From Carboxydothermus hydrogenoformans Z-2901 (GTDB taxonomy: Bacteria; Bacillota; Z-2901; Carboxydothermales; Carboxydothermaceae): a DNA stretch of 64,000 bases. The stretch spans positions 1,462,001 to 1,526,000 of the forward strand of contig NC_007503.1 in assembly GCF_000012865.1 (NCBI RefSeq), given 5' to 3'. Position numbers and translations under genes: made by a program. The notes under the pieces were generated by a model. It did no database searches and was not told the origin of the DNA. It worked only from the letters and a program-made list of their open reading frames with translations. Each line of letters opens with the position of its first letter. The stretch's first letter is position 1. Below, in pieces: positions 1 through 8,570 of the stretch.

Positions 1-195
1 GAAATTAAGCCACTTTTAACCCCTTGAGGGTATAATACCCCGGCTAAAACCAAAGGTGTACCCAGTAATAATATTAACGATGACAAAAGGTATTTATCTA
101 TCCTACTCTTATTATCAAACTTCATCCCTATCCCCCTTTAACCTAAATATATCTTACTTCCGTTATCATTCCAACACCAAAAATATCATAACGCA

Positions 196-224
196 ATTTA
201 AAACCTCCCAGAGAGCCAGGGAGG
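196..224 (-). terminator. Intrinsic terminator of truD
   Basis: On the minus strand CCTCCC and GGGAGG pair around a 9-nt loop and are followed by TTTTAAATT, just past the truD stop. I see no convincing gene in the rest of 1-236; a short GGGTATAATACCC palindrome lies near base 30. Confidence 0.7.
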
Positions 225-236
225 CTAAAGGTATAC

Positions 237-1400
237 CTAATAATTTACGCTCAAAGCTTTAATTAACATCGTGGCATAACTTCCCCGGGGAAGGAAAAAT
301 TTTAACTGTAATTTTTGTTTTCCCGGGTAAAGTTCATCTTTGACAAGGTTTCCTACATGAAACCCTTCGGGAATTACCACCGCAGGTCTTAAAAACGATT
401 TAAAATAAACCTTACGGATTTTTCGTAAATTAAAATCACCACTTTTCAAGCCTTCCCGTTCCAAGATTTTAAAGTACTCCCGCCGCACTTCCTCGTTGGG
501 GAAGGGAACTTTTTGGGCTGCTGTTGGCAGCATTAAACTTTTTAAATAAGTAAAACTCTTTTTCGGTAGTGTTAAATAAAATAAATAGTCATCTACTACC
601 CCCGGATACGCTCTTAGCTCAATTCCTTGATTTAAGAGGACTTCTTTTAATAAGTTATTGTAAAGGTAACCTTGATAAGCAGCAAAGTAAAGAGAAAGCT
701 GTTCTTTAGGAATTAAATTTATCGCTCCCGCAAAGTTTTTTGGTTCCTTTTCTAATAAACTAAAAATTTCCCGTTCCACTCGAGTTTTAGAAGCTTCAAG
801 ACACACGGACCAATTACCCCAGTTAGCCATAAAAAACCTTTTTCTTTCCTTTGCTTCCTTTGATTCTTCGGGATAAATCGAGGTTAAATAAATCTTTAAA
901 GCTCCATTAAGATGACCCAGCAATAATTTTTTTGCAAAAAAGCCTTGTTCTTTATCGTAACTTCCAAAGCGCTGGTCATCAAAGTAATTGGGAAAACCGT
1001 ACTTTTTAACGTTTTCTCCCCTTTTTATCAGGTCGCGCCCCTCTTCTCCGGAAAGAGCCCGTAATGTTATCTCAAAATGATTTCCCGCAATTAATTCCGG
1101 GCTCATTGGCAAATTAAGATAACCCATTAAAGTCAACTTTAAATTTTTTTCCCGGGTCGTTAAATTTTTGGTAGCTCTGACTGTTATGTATTGAAAAGTA
1201 TGGCCATAGCGGTCCTTCCTTCCGCCATAACCAATTTCCGAAAGTCTTAAACCGTTTTCGGCAGCAATTCTCTGCAAGGCATCTAAAGTATTCCAATAGC
1301 GTTTTTCTAAAAGATAAACTTTAAAATCTCCTTCTTTTAAGATTGGTGCCTTGATTTCCTCTTTGACGATAAAATCGTCAGGTTTGACTTTAAGCTTCAT
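237..1400 (-). CDS. truD: tRNA pseudouridine synthase TruD
   Basis: TruD converts U13 of certain tRNAs to pseudouridine in the cytoplasm. The protein opens with the family-typical MKLKVKPDDFIVKEE, and the catalytic Asp lies in GRKDRYGHTFQY near residue 65. The frame is open 15 codons further upstream, but GGAGGT lies 6 nt before the ATG at 1400 and homologues begin there. About 387 residues is slightly longer than the E. coli enzyme. It lies 52 nt downstream of the NRAMP gene on the same strand, so the two may share a transcript. A terminator follows its stop codon. Confidence 0.9.
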   Translation of the reverse strand: MKLKVKPDDFIVKEEIKAPILKEGDFKVYLLEKRYWNTLDALQRIAAENGLRLSEIGYGGRKDRYGHTFQYITVRATKNLTTREKNLKLTLMGYLNLPMSPELIAGNHFEITLRALSGEEGRDLIKRGENVKKYGFPNYFDDQRFGSYDKEQGFFAKKLLLGHLNGALKIYLTSIYPEESKEAKERKRFFMANWGNWSVCLEASKTRVEREIFSLLEKEPKNFAGAINLIPKEQLSLYFAAYQGYLYNNLLKEVLLNQGIELRAYPGVVDDYLFYLTLPKKSFTYLKSLMLPTAAQKVPFPNEEVRREYFKILEREGLKSGDFNLRKIRKVYFKSFLRPAVVIPEGFHVGNLVKDELYPGKQKLQLKFFLPRGSYATMLIKALSVNY

Positions 1401-1452
1401 CCTGTGACCTCCTGTCTTCTCTCTAATTTTATCATAACCTGGCAATAAACAA

Positions 1453-2649
1453 TTAAAAAATTGCTGTCCAAAGCAAAATTACATTGCAGCTTCCAATTAT
1501 TGCCGTTAAAAACCATCCCAAAATTAACAGATATTTATTGGCAATATTATTTAAAAACCAGAGGAGCACGATTAAAACAAACGGCAAAACAAAGCTCAAA
1601 ACCACCTGACTTAAAAGCAAAAGCTCTATTTCACCCAGGCCTTTTAAAAAGAAATACAGCGCCGGGGTTATGATTATCATTTTTCTCGAAAGTGCCGAAA
1701 GATTTACGGGTAAAAACTTTTCTAAAAGATTTTGTCCCGCTATCGTACCCGTGAGGGATGAACTAAGGCCGCATAGCACCAGGGCCAATCCAAAGATCAG
1801 TGCTGCCCAACCGTTTAACACCGGTTCAAGGGTATGATAGGCAAGCCTCAGGGAATCCACCGCTACTCCACAATCATAGAACATATCTTTGGCCACAACA
1901 ATCATCGCCGAATTAACCAAAAACGCCAGATTTAACGCAATTAAATTTTCTAAAAAAACCACTGGGAAATCTTTAGTAGTTATTATTCTCTGCTTTAGTT
2001 TTTCCGCTATCAAATCACTGTGCAAAAAAAGATTATGAGGCATAACGGTAGCCCCAAGCATACTCAACACTACAAAAAGAAAATCACCATCCAGCTTGAC
2101 ACCTAAATTAATAAGGTTATAAATCTTGGGTTTTAAAATTAACAGCTCCATAAGATAAGTAAAACCTATAGCAGCTAAAAAACCCATAATTAAAAACTCG
2201 ACTTTGCGATTCCCCTGCCTTTCAAAAAAATAACCACAAACAACAAATACCACGGCGATTATAACGCTTTTTAAAAGATCCAACCCCAGAATTAAACTAA
2301 ATCCCAGGGCTGCTCCTACGAACTCCGCCACATCGGTAGCCATTGCTCCGGTTACCGCCAACACTCCGTAGAAAGCGACCAGAGGTTTCGGTAATTTTTC
2401 CACAATATTTTCCGCCAGGCTTTTTCCGGTCTTTAAAGTTAAATAGGCAACCAACGATTGAAACAAAATAGCTAAAAAATTGCATAACAGCACCGTTATT
2501 AACATGATCGAACCATAACGCGAACCTCCAGCAAAGTTTGCCGCCCAGTTTCCCGGATCAATATAACCAATGGAAACTAAAAAAGCCGGTCCCATAAAAG
2601 CGGTAAACTTGTAAAAAAACCTACTCCGGGCTTTTATCTCCAAGACCAT
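1453..2649 (-). CDS. mntH: NRAMP-family divalent metal (Mn2+/Fe2+) transporter
   Basis: A proton-coupled divalent metal importer of the inner membrane. The 398-residue protein has about eleven hydrophobic segments. It carries both diagnostic NRAMP motifs: DPGNWAANF in the first helix (near residue 32), where Asp and Asn bind metal, and MPHNLFLHSD in the sixth helix (near residue 202). The ATG at 2649 is preceded by GGAGGGAG. The metal preference (Mn or Fe) cannot be read from sequence alone. A short intergenic stretch with a hairpin separates it from the acyl-CoA synthetase. Confidence 0.9.
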   Translation of the reverse strand: MVLEIKARSRFFYKFTAFMGPAFLVSIGYIDPGNWAANFAGGSRYGSIMLITVLLCNFLAILFQSLVAYLTLKTGKSLAENIVEKLPKPLVAFYGVLAVTGAMATDVAEFVGAALGFSLILGLDLLKSVIIAVVFVVCGYFFERQGNRKVEFLIMGFLAAIGFTYLMELLILKPKIYNLINLGVKLDGDFLFVVLSMLGATVMPHNLFLHSDLIAEKLKQRIITTKDFPVVFLENLIALNLAFLVNSAMIVVAKDMFYDCGVAVDSLRLAYHTLEPVLNGWAALIFGLALVLCGLSSSLTGTIAGQNLLEKFLPVNLSALSRKMIIITPALYFFLKGLGEIELLLLSQVVLSFVLPFVLIVLLWFLNNIANKYLLILGWFLTAIIGSCNVILLWTAIF

Positions 2650-2690
2650 TGTTCTCCCTCCAGTCGTCTACTATTTTATGACCGGAGGCT

Positions 2691-2723
2691 AAAAAAGGTT
2701 AAAGCCCGGCTTAAAGCCGGGCT
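2691..2723 (-). terminator. Intrinsic terminator after the acyl-CoA synthetase
   Basis: On the minus strand AGCCCGGC and GCCGGGCT form a perfect 8-bp stem, followed by TTTAACCTTTTTT. It begins 2 nt after the stop codon of the upstream gene and would insulate the NRAMP gene. Confidence 0.8.
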
Positions 2724-2724
2724 A

Positions 2725-4332
2725 TTAGCCTTTTACTTTTTTCTCCCCTTTCCATTCTAAGTTTCTTAGAACAAATTTTTGGATCTTACCTGTAGGGGTT
2801 TTGGGTAACGCATCAACAAACTCAATTTTCTTTGGAACCTTAAATCCAGCCATTTTCTCGCGACAATAAGCTATTAATTCTTCGGGAGTAACCGAAGCCC
2901 CTTCCCTTAAAACTATAAACGCTTTAGGAACTTCACCCCAGCGCTCATCAGGAGATGCTACCACTGCTACTTCATATACCGCAGGATGGGAATATAAAAC
3001 GTTTTCAACTTCAACTGAAGAGATATTTTCTCCACCAGAAATGATAATATCCTTGGAGCGATCCATTATTTCAATATACCCGTTAGGATGCATTACTGCT
3101 AAATCACCACTGTGGAACCAGCCGCCAGCAAAAGCTTTAGCCGTATCTTCGGGTGCTTTATAATATCCCGCCATCACACCGTTTCCTCGCATAACAATTT
3201 CTCCCATGGTTTTGCCATCAGCTGGTACATCATTCATTTCTGCATCCACAACTCTTACTTCACCGGTAGTAACCATAGGTACTCCCTGCCTTGCTTTGTA
3301 AATAGCCTTTTCCTCGGCGGATAAATTATCCCACTCGGGATGCCATTCGCACACGGTAAAGGGTCCATACACCTCAGTTAAACCATAGACGTGGACAACC
3401 TCAACCCCGAGGCGTTCCATTTTACTAATAATTGTAGGTGAAGGAGCTGCACCAGCAATAAAGGCCCGAATTGGGTGGTTAAATTTTAAACCTTCCGCTT
3501 TTTTCGCAGCAGTCATAGCATTAAAAACAACCGGCGCCCCGCAGAAATTAGTTATTTTTTCCTTTTCGATAATTTCCAGGGCTGCTTCCGGTTCAAATTT
3601 TCTAAAGCAGTAATGAGTAGCACCTACTGCAGTTACGGCCCAGGTAAAACACCAGCCATTGCAGTGAAACATCGGTAAAATCCAGAGGTATTTAGAATAC
3701 TGATTTAACCCCATCTCAATTACTTCTGAAAGACTGTTTAAATAAGCCCCCCGATGGGTATACTGTACTCCTTTGGGAAATCCGGTGGTCCCGGAAGTGT
3801 AGTTTAAAGTTATAGGCTCAAACTCATCTTCAATAGGTATTGGTAAATCTTCCGGCTCTCCCTCCTGCAAAAATTCTTCATAATCCACCGCCGGAAGTTT
3901 AGTTTCCCTGGGAACCTGATTTATCATTACAATCTTTTGCACCGTTTCCAACTGGTCGTAAATAGGTTCAATTAAAGATGCAAGCTCCGAATCCACAATC
4001 AAGATTTTACTTTCGGAGTGATTTAAAATATACAGGATTTCATTGGATTTAAGCCGGGTATTAATGCTCACCAATACCCCACGTGCCAGCGGCACCCCAT
4101 AATGCCCTTCCAAAAAGGGATGAATATTCGGGGCAAGATAGGCTACCTTGTCCCACTTGCCAATACCATATTTTTTCAAAGCAGAGGCCAGGCGATTTAC
4201 CCTTTCCTTAAACTCCCGGTAGGTAAATCTCCTCTCCCCATCTACAACAGCAGTTTTCTCCGGAAACACATAAGCTGCTCTTTTTAAAAACCAGAGCGGT
4301 GTTAAAAGTTGTCGATTAACTTCAATAGCCAT
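2725..4332 (-). CDS. Acyl-CoA synthetase (AMP-forming)
   Basis: ANL-superfamily enzyme that activates a carboxylic (probably medium or long-chain fatty) acid to acyl-CoA through an acyl-adenylate. Visible motifs, in order: the phosphate-binding loop YTSGTTGFPKG near residue 178, MFHCNGW near 220, the adenylate-binding VYGLTEVYGP near 317, WFHSGDL near 410 and the C-terminal catalytic lysine region PKTPTGKIQK near 515. At 535 residues it is normal length. The layout resembles AlkK/FadD3-like medium-chain ligases, but substrate cannot be fixed from sequence. It has its own promoter and terminator. A thiolase remnant lies about 3 kb away, past the cobalt transport genes. Confidence 0.85.
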   Translation of the reverse strand: MAIEVNRQLLTPLWFLKRAAYVFPEKTAVVDGERRFTYREFKERVNRLASALKKYGIGKWDKVAYLAPNIHPFLEGHYGVPLARGVLVSINTRLKSNEILYILNHSESKILIVDSELASLIEPIYDQLETVQKIVMINQVPRETKLPAVDYEEFLQEGEPEDLPIPIEDEFEPITLNYTSGTTGFPKGVQYTHRGAYLNSLSEVIEMGLNQYSKYLWILPMFHCNGWCFTWAVTAVGATHYCFRKFEPEAALEIIEKEKITNFCGAPVVFNAMTAAKKAEGLKFNHPIRAFIAGAAPSPTIISKMERLGVEVVHVYGLTEVYGPFTVCEWHPEWDNLSAEEKAIYKARQGVPMVTTGEVRVVDAEMNDVPADGKTMGEIVMRGNGVMAGYYKAPEDTAKAFAGGWFHSGDLAVMHPNGYIEIMDRSKDIIISGGENISSVEVENVLYSHPAVYEVAVVASPDERWGEVPKAFIVLREGASVTPEELIAYCREKMAGFKVPKKIEFVDALPKTPTGKIQKFVLRNLEWKGEKKVKG

Positions 4333-4383
4333 AAATACTCCTCCCCCTTTTTTTAAAATATTTTTTGTTTTTTGAATATTTAT

Positions 4384-4412
4384 ATTATTTTATATTTTTA
4401 TTTTTTTGTCAA
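4384..4412 (-). promoter_or_regulatory. Probable sigma-A promoter of the acyl-CoA synthetase
   Basis: On the minus strand a perfect TTGACA (4412-4407) is separated by 17 nt from AATAAT (4389-4384), in a very AT-rich tract upstream of the ATG at 4332. Confidence 0.55.
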
Positions 4413-4431
4413 TAAATTCCTTAAGTGTATA

Positions 4432-4458
4432 CAAAAAACCGGTACATTCGTACCGGTT
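4432..4458 (-). terminator. Intrinsic terminator of the cbiMNQO operon
   Basis: AACCGGTAC and GTACCGGTT pair around a 4-nt loop, followed on the minus strand by TTTTTTG. The stem overlaps the cbiO stop codon by 2 nt. Confidence 0.8.
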
Positions 4459-5269
4459 AGAAAATAAACTTCCTTAATATTTGCCTTGCTTCCTTTAAAT
4501 TTGTAGGTATTCCCAGTTTTCCTTCAAAATCCTCAAAAAGCTTTACCAGTAATGGTGCTTTTAACCCATTTTGTTCTAATAATTGGCGATTGGTTAAGAT
4601 GCTTTTATCCCCTTCCGCCACCACACGCCCAGCATTCAAAACCACCACGTAATCGGCCCATTCCAGTGCCCAGTCCAGGTCATGGGTGCTGACAATTACC
4701 GTTTTCCCCTCATTATTTAACCTGTTTAAAATAGCAGTAATTTCTTCCTGACCTCTTGGGTCAAGATAAGCCATGGGTTCATCTAATACCACAATGTCCG
4801 GCTCCATCGCTAAAACTCCCGCAATGGCAGCGCGCTTTTTCTGTCCCAAACTTAAATGATGGGGCGGTCTTTCTCTTAAATCCCACATATCCACGGCTTT
4901 CAGAGCTTCCTCAACCCGCCTCAAAATTTCCTTTTTATCAAGTTCAAGATTTTGCGGTCCAAACGCCACATCATCAAAAATGGTAGAAGCAAAAAGCTGG
5001 TCATCGGGGTCCTGAAAAACAAGCCCAACCTTTTTTCTAATCTCCCGGATATTTTCCTCATTAATAACTTTTCCGAAAATCTTCACTCGTCCTCTACTTG
5101 CGGTATAAAGGCCATTTAAATGCAAAAGTAAAGTTGATTTCCCCGCACCATTATGACCTAAAATAACCGTTTTTGACCTTTCCGGTATAACAAAAGATAC
5201 TCCATCTAAAGCCTTATTTCCATCGGGATAAAAAAACGTTAAATTTTCTATTTCCACCGCTAAATTCAT
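4457..5269 (-). CDS. cbiO: Cobalt ECF transporter ATPase CbiO
   Basis: Cytoplasmic ATP-binding subunit that energises cobalt (or nickel) uptake through CbiQ and the CbiM substrate component. The Walker A motif GHNGAGKS is near residue 40, the Q-loop FQDPDDQ near 84, the ABC signature LSLGQKKR near 139, Walker B VVLDEP near 160 and the switch histidine STHD near 195. The frame extends 5 codons upstream, but I chose the ATG at 5269 because it overlaps the cbiQ stop as ATGA, which implies translational coupling. It is the last gene of the operon and a terminator follows it. Confidence 0.92.
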   Translation of the reverse strand: MNLAVEIENLTFFYPDGNKALDGVSFVIPERSKTVILGHNGAGKSTLLLHLNGLYTASRGRVKIFGKVINEENIREIRKKVGLVFQDPDDQLFASTIFDDVAFGPQNLELDKKEILRRVEEALKAVDMWDLRERPPHHLSLGQKKRAAIAGVLAMEPDIVVLDEPMAYLDPRGQEEITAILNRLNNEGKTVIVSTHDLDWALEWADYVVVLNAGRVVAEGDKSILTNRQLLEQNGLKAPLLVKLFEDFEGKLGIPTNLKEARQILRKFIF

Positions 5270-6075
5270 CCCAATAACCCCCAAATTAACCGCCAGGCAA
5301 GCCCATGATATTCAAAATCAAGTAACATTAAAACCCAAAACACTATCAACAAAAAAAACACAACATCCTTCCGCTTTATTCTTTTTTCCTCAAGTACCGG
5401 CCACCTGCCATTGAACCCCCGGGCCAGCATTGCCCGGTGAACCCTTTCACCTCTTAAATAAGCTCGATAAAAAAGCATGCCAATAGTCTGGCCCAAAATT
5501 TTAAAAGTTCTTTTATGCCATAAATTTTTACCTTCCTGAAAAAGCCGTGCCTTCCTTGCGGTTTGTGCTTTTTTCAACTCCTCGGAAAATAAAGCTAAAT
5601 AACGTAACATAAACTCGATAGTACCTATGAACTCCTGGGGTAAACGTATCCGTGAAAGAGCCCACAGAAAATCCCGAAAACCAGTGCTTCCAAGCATTAA
5701 AGAAATAAACAACCAGATGGTAACAAGCCTAATTCCAATTACCGCTCCTTTTATAAGCCCGGTCTTGGAAAAAACAACCGGACCTAAGGTAAAAGCTACC
5801 TCTCCCGGAGTCACAAGCGGTAGCAGGATAAGAAAAATTCCAGCAAAAGCAAAAAAGTACAAAAACCGGGTAAGCAAAAAGTTTAAAGGCAAACGGGCAA
5901 GAAGCACCAAGGTAATTGCCAGCCATAAATTAAGAAATAGCGGTATAAAACTTTTTATGATGCTGCTTAAGACAATTAACAAAAAAAAGCCTGTAACTTT
6001 AATCCTTGGATCAAGTTTGTTAAAAATGCGACTTTGTTTTTTTATATCTTCCAGGTGCCAGTGACTTTTTTTCAT
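5266..6075 (-). CDS. cbiQ: Cobalt ECF transporter transmembrane protein CbiQ
   Basis: Energy-coupling (T) component of the cobalt importer in the inner membrane. The 269-residue protein starts with a basic amphipathic stretch and has several hydrophobic helices. It carries the cytoplasmic coupling-helix motif ARLFQEG near residue 172 and the second one, AMLARGFNGRWP, near 215. The ATG at 6075 is chosen over upstream in-frame starts because GGGGTG lies just before it and homologues begin with charged residues. It overlaps cbiO by 4 nt. Confidence 0.9.
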   Translation of the reverse strand: MKKSHWHLEDIKKQSRIFNKLDPRIKVTGFFLLIVLSSIIKSFIPLFLNLWLAITLVLLARLPLNFLLTRFLYFFAFAGIFLILLPLVTPGEVAFTLGPVVFSKTGLIKGAVIGIRLVTIWLFISLMLGSTGFRDFLWALSRIRLPQEFIGTIEFMLRYLALFSEELKKAQTARKARLFQEGKNLWHKRTFKILGQTIGMLFYRAYLRGERVHRAMLARGFNGRWPVLEEKRIKRKDVVFFLLIVFWVLMLLDFEYHGLAWRLIWGLLG

Positions 6076-6178
6076 TTTACACCCCTTTTCCATTATGACA
6101 AAAAAAAGAAAAATAGCCAATAAGCGAAGCTGCTTACCGGCCGGGAATTTTATCTAAAATGCCAAGGTTTAGATAATT

Positions 6179-6454
6179 TTACCGGCTTCCAAGCTTTTTT
6201 CCAATGAACCAGGCAACCCCAAAAGTCAGCAATGTACCAAAAACTCCGGCTACCCCTGTTGCCAACTTTTCGTTTTTAATACCAGGAAAAACATAATCGG
6301 CAGCCGGTGAAACTAAAATCGTCTTGCTCCTTTCTTCCAAACCAAAATCCTTAAGAACTCTATCTAAACCATCCGGATTAGCCGAAGCAAAAGGCGACAA
6401 TAATAGCGCCAGCAAAAGGGCAGTAACTAAACCAATTAATATTTTATTTTTCAT
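6179..6454 (-). CDS. cbiN: CbiN-like cobalt transport accessory protein (PDGL domain)
   Basis: Small membrane protein of 91 residues with an N-terminal signal/TM segment (residues 5-25), an extracytoplasmic part starting with PDGLDRVLKDFG, and a C-terminal TM helix (about 66-85). This matches CbiN/PDGLE-domain proteins that pair with CbiM. It overlaps the end of cbiM by 11 nt and lies 103 nt upstream of cbiQ. It is assigned from topology, the PDGL motif and context. Confidence 0.8.
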   Translation of the reverse strand: MKNKILIGLVTALLLALLLSPFASANPDGLDRVLKDFGLEERSKTILVSPAADYVFPGIKNEKLATGVAGVFGTLLTFGVAWFIGKKLGSR

Positions 6455-7100
6455 TTATTGCTACCTCCTTTATCCCTTGAAAAAACCCTACACCAAAAAT
6501 CTTTTCCAGATACGTTACCGCTATTAAAGTAATAAACGCTTCGCCTAAACCAATAAAACTATGCCAGAAAAGCAAAGCCCCGGCAGCAACTTTAAAGGAC
6601 AGCAACCCTGATAATGAAATTTCAACGGATGCTGCTAAAGCTCCAGCCACCACCGAAAGCCAGCTACCTCCAATTAACCCTAAAGTTTTCCCGGTTTTTC
6701 CTGGAATTATTCTCTGCATCAATTGGTAAAACAAATACCCCGTAAAAACTCCTATTACCGCCATGTTAAAGACATTAGCTCCCAGAGCTGTAATGCCGCC
6801 ATCCGAGAAAAATACCGCCTGAACAAATAATACCGTGGTAAGGGCTAAAACGGCATTCCAGGGACCAAGTAAAGCCGCTGCCAGCATTCCCCCCAGCAAA
6901 TGACCTGAAGTACCACCAATAATCGGAAAGTTTAGCATTTGTGCGGCAAAGATAAACGCAGAAACCACCCCAAGCATGGGGATTTGCCGCTCTCCTAACT
7001 GCCCTTTGCTTTTCTTAAGCGAAAGCCCTACCACTCCTGCTGAAACTCCCGCCGTAATTATCAAAACTTCCGGGCTTAAAATTCCATCAGCAATATGCAT
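6444..7100 (-). CDS. cbiM: Cobalt ECF transporter substrate component CbiM
   Basis: Substrate-binding membrane component of the cobalt transporter. The protein starts exactly with the conserved MHIADGILSP, whose His2 binds the metal in CbiM/NikM, so I chose the ATG at 7100 (GGAGG upstream) over the longer frame from 7139. About 218 residues with six or seven hydrophobic helices, including the conserved GGTSGHLLGG near residue 70. It is the first gene of cbiM-N-Q-O and sits behind a leader with a terminator-like hairpin. Cobalt or nickel preference is not resolvable; no cobalamin synthesis genes are in view. Confidence 0.92.
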   Translation of the reverse strand: MHIADGILSPEVLIITAGVSAGVVGLSLKKSKGQLGERQIPMLGVVSAFIFAAQMLNFPIIGGTSGHLLGGMLAAALLGPWNAVLALTTVLFVQAVFFSDGGITALGANVFNMAVIGVFTGYLFYQLMQRIIPGKTGKTLGLIGGSWLSVVAGALAASVEISLSGLLSFKVAAGALLFWHSFIGLGEAFITLIAVTYLEKIFGVGFFQGIKEVAINEK

Positions 7101-7260
7101 AAAATCCCCTCCTGAATGTTTATAAAAACAAAAAGCCACCGAAACCGAGCTTCCTGCTCTCGGCCTTCGTGGCTTTTTTGTCCATTTATAAAATTGTCCT
7201 TTTTGTTAACAACAAATCGATGCTAAACCCTTCTGGGTTTGTTTTCTAATGTAAATTATA
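7101..7260 (-). promoter_or_regulatory. cbiM leader with -10 box and attenuator-like terminator
   Basis: A perfect TATAAT lies on the minus strand at 7260-7255. The leader of about 150 nt before the cbiM ATG contains AAACCC/GGGTTT near 7225-7240 and the competing palindrome TTTGTTGTTAACAAA. Next comes a long hairpin (about 7133-7176; arms GCCACGAAGGCCGAG and CTCGGTTTCGGTGGC with small mismatches) followed by TTTTTGTTTTT. This looks like transcription attenuation in front of a metal transporter. I cannot match it to the cobalamin or NiCo riboswitch consensus by eye. I see nothing else in 7261-7311. Confidence 0.5.
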
Positions 7261-7311
7261 CTACATTTATTCCTTTTTTCCTTCTTAATATAAAAATATT
7301 TTTTTCACAAA

Positions 7312-8485
7312 TTACCTTTCCACCAGTACCGCCATACCCATACCACCGCCAACACATAAGGTAGCGATGCCCCGTCTTAAATTCCGCCGTTTTAACTCAT
7401 AAAGTAAAGTTACTATAATCCGGGCTCCGGTAGCTCCGACCGGGTGCCCAAGACCAATACCACTTCCCTTTACGTTTACCTTATTCCTATCTAACTCTAA
7501 AAGCTTTTCACAGGCAAGGTACTGGGCAGCAAATGCTTCATTTAACTCAATTAAGTCAATTTCCGCTAAACTAAGCCCTGTCTTCTTTAAAAGTTTTTGA
7601 ACCGCCGGCACCGGTCCATATCCCATTAACTCCGGCTCAACTCCCGCCCAGGCATAAGCTCTAATATAACCAAGCGGCTCCATACCATACTGCCTTGCCG
7701 TCTTCTCCCGCATCATTAAAACCGCCGCTGCTCCATCATTTAAACCGGAAGAATTCCCTGCGGTAACCGTGCCGTCTTTAACAAAAGTGGGAGGAAGAGC
7801 CGCTAATTTTTCTAAGGAAATATCCCGGCGCGGGTGCTCATCGGTCGTCACCAAGACTTTTTCTTTTTTGTTTTTAACTTCCACCGGCACAATTTCCTCG
7901 GTAAACCAACCATTATCTATAGCTTCAACGGCAAGTTTATGGCTCCTATATGCAATTTCATCTTGTTCCTCCCGGGAAATATTATATTTACGGGCTAAAT
8001 TTTCCGCCGTTACCCCCATTAAAATTTTATGCAGCGGATCAGTCAAAAGCTCCCAGAGAGCATCGGTCATCTCCCCGTGGGTAAGCCTCTGCCCCCAACG
8101 GGCGGTTTTTAACACAAAGGGAGCCGTACTCATACTTTCCACACCACCGGCAATAATTATGTCGTTATCGCCCAAAGCCAATTCCTGATACGCCGAAACA
8201 ATCGCCTGCATCCCGGAACTGCACTGACGCTGCACAGTAAAACCGGTGGTTGTGTAGGGCAGTCCAGCCATCAAAGCCGCAGTCCGCCCCAAATTTGGCT
8301 CATCGGTATTCATCAGGCAGTTCCCCAGTATAACCTCATCTACTTTTTCCAGCGGAAAGGGTAAATCCCTTATTAACTCCTTATATAACTGTCGCCGCTA
8401 AATTACCTGCAGATACATTTTTAAACTGTCCCCCAAAACTCCCGATAGGCGTCCGTTTAGCCCGGACAATCGCCACATCCACCAA
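7312..8485 (-). pseudogene. Acetyl-CoA acetyltransferase (thiolase), frameshifted near the N-terminus
   Basis: Thiolases join two acetyl-CoA or cleave acetoacetyl-CoA. The catalytic core is intact: nucleophile Cys in VQRQCSSGM, NEAFAA, GHPVGATGAR, and the second Cys in TLCVGGGMG. The long open frame begins only at MNTDEPNLGRTAAL (8313). The missing N-terminus is present just upstream: a TTG at 8485 behind GGGGG starts MVDVAIVRAKRTPIGSFGGQ and runs to a TAA at 8383-8381, after which the next frame resumes with KELIRDLPFPLEKVDEVILG. A one- or two-base indel in the TATATAA run near 8381-8388 explains it. Either a true pseudogene or a sequencing error. Confidence 0.8.
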
Positions 8486-8570
8486 AGCCTAATCCCCCTT
8501 GTTTTAAATTTATGTCTCTTTTTATGTTAAATGACAATTTTAAATATTTCAACAATTTAGCTGAAAAAAA

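Noticed and set aside
56-262. Open frame of 68 codons at the left edge
   Set aside because: Low-complexity content, no ribosome site, and it runs through the truD terminator.
7101-7260. Cobalamin riboswitch upstream of cbiM
   Set aside because: I could not find the B12-box or the conserved core; only an attenuator-like leader is supported.
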